From Trichinella spiralis (taxonomy: Eukaryota; Nematoda; Enoplea; Trichinellida; Trichinellidae), in contig CM012954.1 in the NCBI GenBank assembly GCA_000181795.3, positions 16,478,575 to 16,542,574 on the forward strand: a DNA stretch of 64,000 bases, in the 5' to 3' direction. Shown here piece after piece: positions 34,382 to 48,966 of this stretch. Positions within the stretch are counted from its first letter, which is position 1. Each line of letters begins with the position of its first letter. The notes under the pieces are model-generated. The model was not told the origin of the DNA and did not search any database. It worked only from the letters and a program-made list of their open reading frames with translations. The translations under genes were made by a program, and so were the position numbers.

Positions 34382-37063
34382 CATGTAAATTTCATAATTG
34401 CCAATTGCATCATTCTTACGCATTGCCGTGTGTAGTTTTATGCTTTCCGAGGAGGATTTGTTGCACAAATAATAATAACAACACACTGAACTTTATTCAA
34501 ATTTATTTATAATTTTCAAATTAATTTCATTCAAATGCAAATAGTATATAATATGCAGTTTTGTAGATATTGATAAAATTGTAATATTTAATTTAAAAAA
34601 AGGGGGTTTTTTTCTTCAATGAATGGTATTTTTCACTGTTCCATTTTTGCATGATAGAAACAGATAGATGGATAAATTGATTTGGCTGTTGTCAGAATTC
34701 GATCTGAAAATCTTGAAGATTAGCTTATTGCATAATCGACGCCGCGTTGGTGGATCAAATAGACGAATGTCAATTTGATGATTCTTTATCTCTTTTTTCG
34801 CTTTATTTTCCTGATTTGCCTATTCCACACGTGAGCCGTGTGGAAGATCCCGTCGTGGCGGTTAGCTAATATCCATCTTCGGCGTCATTGTTGGCTTTCA
34901 TCAGGGTTTCAATTTGCATTTCCATCGGCCACCTGTGTGGCGGGTTCCCTTTCAACTGACCACGGTCGGCGTTGGTGCCGATTACGCAGACGCCGAACTG
35001 ATGCGCAACACTGCGTCATGGGAAAAAGCGGCGGCGAGGCTTTGATCCTTGGCGACATTGTTTTTTTACGCAATTCGCTCCCACAAGCCGCCCACGTGCT
35101 ATTGTCGGGTCGAATTAAGCTTAATTGGCTGTCCGACGCCAATGTGCTCAGTCAGGGGTCAACGAAAAAAGTACAGTATCCGGAACGTGACCGCGAACAA
35201 TCTCTACAGCCAACAACCAGACAGACAGTCGGTAATTTTCCACTGTCCAGGGGATGATTTACAATTACGAGTAATAGTATTTTCTCTCTCTTTTTTAAAG
35301 TAAATAAAATCAAATATATTCAGCAATAAAAATAAGTGTTACGTCATAGATTGACCGGTCACCTGGCTCGTGGTGCGTGCCGACCCAGATAAAGCTGATA
35401 TAGGCACCACGACCGGGGGTGATGAGGCAATGGCCAATTGCTGATAAGATTAGACAAAAGAATTGCCACATTTCGACAGTGGAAACATTTACAACAGTTT
35501 GTTTGCTGACAAGCTGTCTGCCGTGGGCGTTGAGAAATCTTATCTCACCACAGGACAAAGGTCAAACAGGATCTGTACGCATGTCTGCGCTGTCGGCGGC
35601 ATTGCACCGACAAAAACAATATCTGTGCACATTTTCTTGTTGTGAACATTTTTTTAGAAAAAAAAACATACAATCTGTTTATTTACATTAATTTTTACAT
35701 TTATTACAAGAAAAAAACCTTTTGACAATAAGTAATTATTGTGATTGGATATGGTAATAATTAATAAACAAGTAATACATATATATATTTTTATTTATTT
35801 CCAATTTGCGTGTGATTTTATTGGTTTTTTCACGATAATTTCAAACATGTTTTTATTTAAACCTTCTAAATTATAATGTAATCGTGTATATGTATATATA
35901 TATATATGTATATTTTTTGTTCTGATTCGTATTGCTTTGGTGCACATTTTCAGCTAATGAAATTTCAGTTCGATGTAAATTTGGCAAATGTTTTTACAAC
36001 CAGCATGCTAATTTCGAAAACAAAACTGGATGATTATAAAAATCAACAATTCATTCCAGATAAGATTTTTTTTTCTAAATACCTACAATTTCAATCAATT
36101 ACCTGTATATTCAGTAACGATTACCTTCTCGCGAATTAAGTTTTTTATTTAAAACAAATCGTCTCGACTTGCTTTCTATTGTAAAAAACAATGCTTGCTG
36201 TGAGAAGCATCTTGTAATACTGTATGTAAAAAATGATTTTCAAGTTTGTTAATTTTTATTGTTGTTGCGTACGATTGAAAATGTTTTATTGCATTAAAAA
36301 AACTGGAGTTTTCTTTTTAATTTTTTAAATTTCAATCTTCGTGCAATTTTTTTTCTCATTTCTGTTTATTTTAGATAAAATATTTGAATATGTAAATGTG
36401 TACGTGTTGTTGTGCCTCGTGAACAAAAAATTCGTCGTTGCCATTTGTGTAGCTGTTGCTTATTTGTGCATAAAATTGGTGATCTTTACAACAACGGGTC
36501 ATCTTGGAATTGCGATAAGATATGTGCAGAAGAACAGAAAGTAGTTGTTGTCATCAATTTTTACGTCTGCGATTTACAACAAACATTTCGTTGTGTTTGT
36601 TCGGCTTATCTTTGGCAGCGGTCGGTCGGCATGACGAGTAAGCAGTGAAATGTGTGCGAATTTGAAAATTTTATTCTACTACTTTCTCAACAACAAGTGA
36701 CAAACAGTTGTCGTCGTCGTGTTGAGGAAGTTGGCTTGATGACAATTTGACAACACACCAAGCAGCGTTAATAAAGTGGAAATTTTTCGCATGCTTTCTT
36801 TTTCCAATCACAACACCGTCTGGTGTCGTAGTGAGAAAATGACGTCTTTGAAAAGTTTTGTTTTCACAAATTCAATTTTAATGCAGCATTTATTGTTGTT
36901 CAACAGCTGTGTTATTGCTGTTGACAAGCATGAGCTTGCATCATTGCTTGTGTTTTTGCATTTTGCTTTGATAACTTTTAAATTATTATTATCATCATCA
37001 TTGTTCGTATTATTGCTTTTTTTCGATTGAATTAATTGGTTGAACATTGATTGAATTAGGCTA
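30273..37063. other. Long gene-free interval between divergent bZIP and fibulin genes
   Basis: No coding gene is supportable over 6.8 kb. Visible items: CA runs at 30,355-30,365; (AAT)/(ATC) runs at 30,603-30,632; a GC-richer unassigned patch at 31,840-32,540; a C10 run at about 32,560; an 80-bp-period duplicate at 33,019-33,151; (ATA)/(ATT) runs at 34,340-34,380; further GC-richer patches at 33,720-33,960 and 34,840-35,250; and GATA motifs at 35,390-35,545. A Cys-rich frame at 36,390-36,648 has no ATG or acceptor. Both flanking genes are transcribed away from here, so it probably holds their regulatory DNA and 5' UTR exons. Confidence 0.45.
33019..33151. repeat. Two-copy direct repeat, period 80 bp
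   Basis: A ~53-bp segment at 33,019-33,071 containing TTGCTTAATTAGCTTA, AAAATTAGCTT and ACCGACATG recurs at 33,099-33,151 with only a few substitutions. The spacing between copies is 80 bp. Confidence 0.75.
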
Positions 37064-40000
37064 ATGTCGAACCTACCGATGCCAAATCTGCTATTACTTC
37101 TACTGCTGTTTTATCAACAACGTAAGAAAGAATCCTTTGTAAGGCATATGTTTTTTTCTGTTAATTTTAATTTCTAATGATAATAATAATAATAATTTTG
37201 TGCATTGTTTGTATGAATTTTAGTGCATTTAAAAGTAGAATTGACAATGACCATTTTCAGATGTTGTTGAAGCAAACCAGAGCAGCTTGGCTGAATGTTG
37301 TTTGGAAGGGAAGAAAGCCTATGCCATTTCAAAACAGTGTACCAAAACGACAGTGGAGAAGATTGACCAGGCGGGATTTTGTCCCCGAGTGGCAAGCATA
37401 TGCTGTTTGGTGGCGTTTTACGAAACGAAATGTTCTGAAGGCAAGTCAATTGCTTTAGCTGGTGACAGTTGCGAAGCGTTGGATGCTCCGGGCAGGGAGC
37501 AGACGAAGGTAATGAAAATAATATATATATGTGTGTGTGTATTTTGCGAGTATTATCATTTTTTTATTCATTCATATTTTCATAACCAAATGATCAGGAT
37601 GGTTGTTTTCAGGAATGTTGTGAATGTTGTTCATTGGCGAAAGAGATGAAAAAGCAAGGCAAACAATGCAACGCGCCCGTTGATTTCAGTGCCAACTGTA
37701 AAGCTGTATTCGACCAGTGTTGCCGTTATGAATCTGCTGCATCCAGGGACGAACAGTCGAACTTGCAGACGGATTTTGCTGAATTTACAGCATCTGTTTC
37801 ATCAACAAGTTTGTTGATTGCAAATGATATGTATTTTGTTTCCATTTTTATTACATTTTTGAATTTTTGTTAAGCGGTTGGCTTGGATTTGTCAGAGCAG
37901 TGCAATGAAGAGGAGGAAAAATTTTGTGAACAACAATGCCGTCGGGTGCCTGGTCAAAAGTCGATCTCGTGCTCTTGTCGTGCCGGCTATATGCTTAATG
38001 CCGACGGACGAACATGCTCAGGTGAGAATTTAACAAATTGAATTGATGTTGTTGATCTGATTAAAAAATGAGCATTTTTTTTCATGCATGATGTGATCGA
38101 TTGCTTTAATGTGTGTGTGTGTGTTGTGCTTTGAATGTGAACAATGTCGATAGTCGATAGTGTTTAGATGTGAATGAATGTGAGGAAAATCCACCACCTT
38201 GTGATATGGTGAGTCAGCTTTGTGAAAATACGATCGGCAGCTTTCGTTGCTCTTGCATGAATGGATTCGCATGGAACGAGACGACCAACCTTTGCGTTGG
38301 TGGGTTCAGCTTAACTGAATAGCAACGGCTTGTTTGCAGCTTGTTTTGCATAACAGTTCTTTTTTATCCTTTCTTCATTTCGAGTATCGTAGAGGAGAAA
38401 AATTTTTCAGACATTGACGAATGTTTGCTTTTTCGTGACAATTGTATTGCTGGCCAACGTTGTATCAATACAATTGGGTAAGCATGTGGAAGCAGTGAAA
38501 AAATTTTTTTTAATTAATTAAATTCAAAATGCTTGCTGTTTTTTGCAAAATTGAATGAATGAATGAATAGAAAAAAAATTACTAAGCTTATGTTTAGTTC
38601 GTGGCGTTGCATTCGAACGATGAGCTGTGGAACGGGATATTATTTGGATTCAGAAAGCGATTCTTGCGTTGGTAAGAATGTGCATTGAAATGACAATTAT
38701 GCGAGCAATTAATTTTTCTTTTGTATGCATTGCGATTTGCTTGGTTATTATTTTTATTTCCATTTGTTCAGGTGAAATTTTGTTGCAATTTTCAAAATCT
38801 GTCCAATGAATGGCCTGTTTCAGATATCGACGAATGCGCTTTGGGCACGCACAACTGCGGACCGGGATTCACGTGTCGCAACACACACGGCAGTTTCCGC
38901 TGCGAGAGGCGCTTTTGTCCTTCCGGTCAACAGTGGAATAGCACGGCAAAACGTTGCGTTACAATCAGCGGTTGCAGTCATGGCTTCTATTTAGCTTCGG
39001 ATGGTTCTTGTCAAGGTAATGTTAATTTCCAATTGACGATGTGTAGATATTTCTTCAAATGTAGATGTAAACGAGTGTTTAACTCCTGGAACGTGTTTGC
39101 CAAATCAACATTGTGAAAATACGCACGGTACATACATATATGTATATATATATGTGGAAATTGTTTAACATGCATATTGATGCATATTAATTCCATACTA
39201 CCTCAGGTTCTTATTATTGTAAAGATTTGCCTCGTGCTTGCGCACCTGGATATCAATTGAATCCAGTCACTAGTGTCTGCGAAGGTGTGCAAGTATATGT
39301 ATTTTTTTCAAATTTTATTTATCTTTTTTTTACAATTTTATTCATTTAAAATGAAGATATTGACGAATGCATGAAAGGAACTCACACGTGTCCGAATGTA
39401 GAATCGTGCGTAAACAGTATAGGTGGTTATCGTTGCGAATGTAGATCAGGATTTCGATTTAACTCTGTTATTAAAAAATGTGAAGGTTTGTCTTGCAACA
39501 AGTTGATGCCAGAAAAAAATTCCACTATTGATTGTTTGAAACTTTTCAGATATCAATGAATGCCAAAATCGTAGCAGTGTATTGTGTTCGACGCACGGCA
39601 GTTGCGTAAATACTGTAGGTTCGTTTCATTGCGTCTGTGATCCTGGATATGAATTGTCGTCGGATGGTCGGCAGTGTGTTGGTATGGAAAATTGACATTA
39701 TTTATTCATTTATTTATTTATCATTTTAATTGTTCTATTTTGCATATTTTGCTTTACACAAAGACGTGGACGAATGTCGCACAGGAACTGCCCAGTGTGA
39801 GCACCGTTGCGTCAATATACCAGGCTCTTATCAGTGTGTCTGCGAGCGTGGCTATTCACTGGGCGTGGATGGTCGAAGTTGTGTTGACATTGATGAATGT
39901 AAAATGTGGAACACGCAAGGGACAGCCATGTGTATGGGCAAATGCATCAACACGGCCGGATCGTTCAGGTGCGAATGCCCACCGGGATTTCGTCTGAATT

Positions 40001-41454
40001 CTGATTCACGAACATGTGAAGGTAATTTTTTGTATATGTATATTTATGCAATTCATTCATTCATTCATTGGTTTGTTTGTTTGTTGCAGATATTGACGAA
40101 TGTCAACAAGGATTGTGTTCCAAAGATGATGACATTTGTGTCAATTTGTACGGAGGTTACAGATGTCACCAAATTATTTGCCCCCAAAATTATCAACGTG
40201 ACTTACGTTTCAAAAAGTATGTAGATTTATAGATGTGAATTGTTGTTTATTTATTTGTTCTTTAATCCAACTAACCAATGAATTGCATGCACAGATCATT
40301 TTTTTAGATGTTTCAATGCAAGTTTGTTGTTTGTTTGTTTGTTTGTTTGTTTGCTTGCTTCGTATATGTATGTTTTAGCCGTTGCACGCGTAAAACGTTG
40401 TTTTGCTTGCCTTCGGATCGCGATTGTATGAACGCACCAATGTCGATATTGTACAATTTCATTGCGTTGACCAACGAATTGCGGTTCCAAGATTTCGGCA
40501 TGAACGCGTTGCCGTTGATCACATTCAACGGTCCGGTGAACGTGGAAACTTCGGTCCAATACGAGCTGCAGCTGGACCGAGTGGTCACGTTGGGTTCCAA
40601 AACAGTGAAGCCGGCCACCAGGGCTTCGTTTTCGGTCCAGAAGCTAATCACCAAGCCCAACGCGGCCGTGTTGAATCTGATCGAACCACTCCAAGGACCC
40701 CAACAAGTGGATTTGGATTTGATCATGCATTTTCGACATGCGGGCAATTTTGGCGGTCGTTCGTTGAGCAAAATCGTCCTCCACGTATCGGAATACAAAG
40801 AAAATCATTTCAGTTTGTTTTGAAAATTTGAAAAACACCGCATGCAAGCTGCATGTCGCTTTCGAGATGATTGTCTGTTTGATTTTCAGCTACAGTAACA
40901 AGCAAAATAGTAGGAAAAAAGAAAAAAACCAAAAAATAAAAATAACACACAAAAAAATTTTCTAATCCACCCTGGTCACTTTCAGTTCTGTAAGAGATGG
41001 TTACACGTGTTGGAAAAAGTGCAACCCGTTGGATATTGGCTGTTTGGCAAATCGAACCTATTCCATCAGTTATCAGTTCATCGCCTTGCCTGAAATGTCG
41101 CCCCGTTTGAAGGGGCCGCTGGAAATAAGCCGTGTTTATCCGGAACAAGCAAGTCATCGACGTTGGCCTTTACGAGTTCAATATTCCATCATTGACAATC
41201 CGTCGAGACGTTACGATGTACAACAACAAGATAACACGGGTTAGTTGTTGTCGTTTTCAAATGTTCAGAATTCATTAATTTTGTGAAAGGAAAACAATGT
41301 GTGGTGTTTCTTTTTTTAATTTTTAGGAATTATATATATGAAATATCCGATTACAAAGAAAACCAACGAAATTATTCGATTGGAGATGAAAATTTACAGC
41401 AGCACTAACGTGCTTACTGAGCAAAACTATGCCTACATAAGTGTATTTAGTTAG
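37064..41454 (+). CDS. FBLN1: Fibulin-1 with alternative C-type and D-type ends
   Basis: Exon 1 (37064-37121) encodes a signal peptide ([19 protein letters not shown]). Exons 2-3 (37261-37508, 37613-37808) hold anaphylatoxin-like cysteine sets (CCLEGKK...[13 protein letters not shown]...DQCCR). Exons 4-14 (37875-40216) carry a chain of EGF repeats, mostly calcium-binding, each opening with D-[IV]-[DN]-E-C. From the same phase-2 donor at 40216 two ends fit. Proximal exon 40379-40823 (CLPSDRDC ... [11 protein letters not shown]) gives 781 aa. Distal exons 40986-41239 and 41327-41454 ([12 protein letters not shown] ... YAYISVFS) give 760 aa. These match the fibulin-1C and -1D C-terminal modules. 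Fibulin is a secreted basement-membrane protein; the C. elegans gene fbl-1 is known to make both forms. Confidence 0.92.
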
Positions 41455-44221
<2,767 letters not shown>

Positions 44222-45219
44222 GTAATTAATTTGATGAATAATTCGAATATTGTTTTCTTTTTGTTCTACTCTTGCAAAATACAAATAAATAGACAATTTG
44301 TGTTTTTTGTAGAAACTGAGAGAGAACTGGTATTGTTGGCGAGATATAAATTAAAAAAATCTGTTCGTTCAGTCAGTCCATTGACGCTTCACACACACAC
44401 ACGGCTTGCATTTTTTTTCATTTCATTTTTTGAATCTTTGAGCTTCCTGTTGTCATCTTATGCAACGGTACGGCTTGTTTCACGCACTTTTATAATTGTA
44501 TATCACACGCCCATTATTGAGTAACGAAGTTGTTATTATTCTTATTAATTATTCTTATTATTACTATATTACTATTTTACTGGTGAAAAAAATGAATGCT
44601 CTGACGATGTGGTCTTTTGTTTTCTTGAGACGAACGCGTCATGTGCGTGTTGCTTAAAATGATCCGCTGACTTGCTGGTTATTCTTCTTCTTCTTCTTCT
44701 TCTTCGTTTGCTGTTTTCGAATACATTTTTTGGGCATCTGCGTTGAACTGTGTATACTCGTTGTGATAACAACCTTTTCGGTTATCCGTTTGTTTCTGCC
44801 GTAGTGTTATTCGTGTCTATCTTTTTTTCCCCTCCATCGAAAAAATGAACAAAAAATATTGTATCTTTAGACGTAATTTAGCGATTCAACCGGAAATAAA
44901 ATTTCAAATTTACACACTCATATATGTATTTTTAGTTTCATTGTTTTTTTCTATTATTTTTTTTCATCTTCATTCTTTGAAGATTTCCACATGCAACTTC
45001 AATAAGACTAAGTAAGAGCAGTAAGGAGAAAAAAAATATATATCTATGTATAGACACGTTGGTTTCCTGCTTTGTTTTCTGACTCTAGATGATGAAAGAG
45101 TCGACGACTGTGATGATGCATCCACATTGTTGCTCATTTGAGAGTTTGCTCGCATTCGTTGTTGCCAAGCAACGAACCGTGGCTGTTGTGTGTAAATTTA
45201 GGTGTGGAGTGGTGTTTCA
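44222..45219. other. RhoA 3' flank and PTPDC1 upstream region
   Basis: No gene seen. There is a CACACACA run near 44,390, a (TTC)n run at about 44,685-44,705 and ATG-rich leader-like sequence at 45,089-45,219. The last is open in one frame, but that frame does not fit the next exon. Confidence 0.5.
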
Positions 45220-48200
45220 ATGTCGACAGACGGTCGTCGGTCCCACGTTTGGAATAGTTTCAGAAGAAAAAAATCAGGTAAAAAAAAACAATGAATGACC
45301 ACCGATTTCAACAATTCAATTTTATTTTTCATTATGCGAAATTTATTTATTCAGAATCGATAGACAAAGGACGGCGCCGATTGGACAACAACGGCACTTA
45401 TGGAACGGTGCGCGAAACTTTGCTTCGATTGGTACCTCGTAATTCGCTGTGTCGCATGTTTTGTCGTGGTAGTAAATGCAAATATTGCAATCCTGATTTG
45501 GTACCGGACAATATGAAAATCATCGACGGCATCTATTCCACATGGTGAGTGAGTGAATTTTTAATCCGGTGAAGAGGCAGACAAAGACAAAGGAAAAGCA
45601 TCGTATATCAATGTAGAATTGTTGATAATTTTATGTTTGTTTTGTTTCAGGATAACTGAGGATATATTGGCAATTGCAAGACCGTCCGATGAGGGTATCG
45701 AACGGTTCCAGTTGATTGAGCAGTTGGCTAAATGCGGTGTGAAGAGTATTTTCAATTTGCAGCTACCGTTCGAACATGCCCATTGCGGAAATCCACTCAC
45801 TGAGCACGGATTCAGCTATGATCCGGAAATTTTCATGGAACACGGCAGTTCAGTGCATTGAAAAATATGAAACTTTTTCTTGATCTCAGTTCCTTTTCCT
45901 CCAAAAACCCCCTTAACCCCCAAGTTTGCCTCCGCTTTGCACTAATCCTTCATCTTTCAGTGGCCCATTACAATTTCGGTTGGCCAGATTTCGGCATTGC
46001 GTCAGTTGAACAAATTTTGGACGTTGTCAAAGTGATGCAGCACGCTCTCGACACTGGTGGCAAAGTGAGTTTTTGGTGATATTGAATAATCGATCGATTG
46101 ATTGATCCATTGATTGATTGGTTGTGTTGATCGACTGAGAAATGGACGCATGCAATTTAAGAAGATAATATTATTCTTATTAACATTTTAAATTATTTAT
46201 TTGTTCATTTTCATCAGTATGGTTGTAATGCAGTTGATGTTGTGAAATTTGATAAACTACTTGAATTAACACACACACACATACACGTATATATATAGAT
46301 AGATGGATAGATTTTTTCTCTCTAGCACACTCTATAGCTTTTTCACTTTTCAAATCTCTTTTACGTCATCAGAAAATTTTGTGACAGATTTCGTGTAGGC
46401 GAGGCGGGTGGAATTCAATTTGTTCAACTTTCCGTCGGCTTTTCCGTCGATTTTTAAGCTTTCGAAATCGGTCGATAACACACACACACACACACTGGCA
46501 GCAAACTTCTTGGCTTTTTTTTTCTTTTGGCCGTCTTCAAAATTCGACAATATTTTTCTTTCTCTTTCAACATCAACGTCCCCCCCTGGAATAGCTAATT
46601 TGCATATTTCATTCTCCTTGTGAAAAATGAATTATTATTATTATTTGAAAATATTTCAAAACGCCAACAAAACTGCTCCATTTGTTTGTTTGTTTGTTTA
46701 TTTTTTTGTTGTCTTCTCATTTCCGGCGTCTGGTCTTGGCTATAGCACGTGTTTGTTTGTTCAATGCATTGCTTTTTGTTGTTGTTGTTTCGCTGAATTT
46801 GTCGATCGATTAAAAGAAGAGGCGGGCGGGAGGGGACGAGCAGGTTTTTATATTTTTCGTTTAAATTTTTTACGCAGATTTTTAAGTGATCAAATTTGTG
46901 TTGCGAAAAAAAAATTTTTTTTTGATTTTTAAATTCATCTGTTTATTGATTTATTAAAAAAGAAAAACGGAAATAAATGACCGTGATTGAATTCAATTTG
47001 TCGGAAATGAAAAAAGTTGCGTCATCGATGAATGTGAAACGAACGATTTGCGCTCGTCTCTTGTTGTGATGTTCTTAATTTAGCGAACGACTCAGTGACT
47101 GACTGAGACTAGTGTGAGTCATGCGAAAATTATTTCTGACAAAAAAAGCGGTCCAATTGATTAAAATATGCAAATTATTTATTTTTTTTATTTTATAATC
47201 AAATATTTATTTATTTATTTATTTTGTTTAGATTGCTGTGCATTGTCATGCAGGTTTGGGAAGAACGGGCACTTTGATTTGTTGCTTTTTGATTTGGAAT
47301 CGCGCTTGGACAGCTGAACAAGCTTTGCAACACGTACGATCTCGCAGGTAGAATGTTGGAATTTGTTCTTGTTTGTTTGTTTGTTTTGTATGCAAATTTA
47401 TCAGACCCGGCTCTGTGCAAAGTGCGAGTCAACAGTCGCAGGTGGAAAATTTCCAAGCGTTCGTCGAATCGTTGAAGCCCGTTTTTGATTCCAAGTACAA
47501 AAGCAGCATAACTACAGAAATATTTATTTATTTATTGTTTTGTTTTTCAGTTTAGATTTTGACGAGCATCTGAAACGACAAGCGTTAGTGCTTTACGGTT
47601 TGGAAGCTCGAGTTTTGAAAAACATTCCAAAGGTGAGAGCATATACACACAGTACAAAAGTAGTAATATAGCAGAGTCATTCTTGGCATGCCGACCGGCA
47701 AGTTTGTTGACCACTGTCCAACAAAAGGTCACAAAAGGTGATTGCATGGGTGGGTTTGGGGGGGGGGGGGTTGACCGCGCTGTGAACATGATGTATGTCG
47801 TTCATCGAAGCAAAATCAAAATGAGAAAAGATAAAAATCTACCACATACACGTGTATATACAACAATTAGGTCACAGTCAATGTTGAAATAAATTATGTA
47901 AAATATTTGAAGAAAAATTATATTTGAAAAAAAAAATTTTTTTTTCTTTAAATAAATATAGATTGCGTTTGTCGTGTGTGAAGTTTTGCTTGAATTGTTC
48001 GGATTGAAACGTAGCGGTCACGTGCGAGCTTTTCTGCAAAATGAAAGCAGCCTGGAAAAGTGGTCAGTGGACACTCGTGGTAATTTGATGCACCACGTTG
48101 ACCACCAAGTCGATGCTCCTTCCGACACGATCAAGTCACCTTCGGCCAATCCGATAACATTCGCCAACGTGATCAATTTGATGCAATCTACCAACTTTCA

Positions 48201-48966
48201 TACTGTAGACAATGCCGTACAACAATTGCAAGTAGGAATTGTATTTTTTTTCTGTGCATTAAAAAAATGAATTGTTAAAAATAAATTAATATATATTATC
48301 GAAATAACTTTTTCAACGTATTTATTTATTTAATAAATATTCTTTATACGTTCTGTTTTTATCAAGAAGAAATTGCGAGTTTTCATTTTAATCAATTTAT
48401 GTGTAAAATATGTGAAGAGAGGAAGGATGTGTTGTTGTTAAGTTGATTTTTATCAGGACTGGTTGAACAGGGAAAATTTCAACCAACGGTGGTTCCATTT
48501 GGCTGACCATTTTAATCCGGTTCATCAATTAACACTGCTCGGATGTTGGTTTTGTTCACTGAAAGAGCCGATGTTGAACAGCTTCAATTCGGCAAGCTTG
48601 TTCGACTCGCAGCTCATTACCGGTGCATGTGCATTTTCAGACAATCATCATCGATTATCCAGGGTTTGTTTGTTTGCTTGATAAACAAAATTTTTTCATT
48701 AATTATATGAATATATATTTTTTTGTGTTCTTTTCAAGGGCCAGTTCACAACAACGATGTACATTTGTCGAACGTTCGTCTTGCTCAGTAGTCGAGATGT
48801 GGACGACCATAGCTGCCGGACGTTGGAGATGTGCCGCGATTTGTTGACACGGTGGTTCGCCAGCGATGCCGATGCCGTCAACGTTCGCCGGGCGTTGGAC
48901 AGTGTTTTCCACTCTGTGGTCAGCGAGCTGAATTTGGATGACAATTTCAATTTGCCGGCTCGATAA
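45220..48966 (+). CDS. PTPDC1: Protein tyrosine phosphatase domain-containing protein 1 (PTPDC1)
   Basis: Ten exons: 45220-45277, 45355-45544, 45651-45847, 45961-46064, 47232-47347, 47405-47494, 47551-47632, 47962-48231, 48457-48663 and 48739-48966, totalling 513 aa. I chose ATG 45220 (MSTDGRRSHVWNSF) because only that frame joins exon 2. Family blocks: GIYSTWITEDILAIARPS, CGVKSIFNLQLPFEHAHCGN, YNFGWPDFGIASVEQILDVV, and the catalytic loop IAVHCHAGLGRTGT (HCxxGxxRT; nucleophilic Cys). After the catalytic domain, YGLEARVLKNIPKI also matches vertebrate PTPDC1, which is linked to cilia and centrosomes. Exon 3 uses a weak GTTCAG donor. Intron 4 is 1.17 kb and rich in simple repeats. The last exons recur after the N gap (see the duplicated segment). 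Confidence 0.9.

Noticed and set aside
34838-35257. 139-codon plus-strand frame and its minus-strand counterpart
   Set aside because: No recognisable domain; the minus frame lacks an ATG. The patch is GC-richer, which lengthens chance frames.
36390-36648. Cys-rich plus-strand frame (CHLCSCC...CDKIC)
   Set aside because: It has no ATG and no good acceptor, is preceded by a stop, and its cysteines come largely from TGT/TGC in T/G-rich sequence. Worth a transcript check only.
45089-45298. Upstream ATG-containing frame as the PTPDC1 start
   Set aside because: Its phase at the donor does not match exon 2; the frame starting at 45,220 does.
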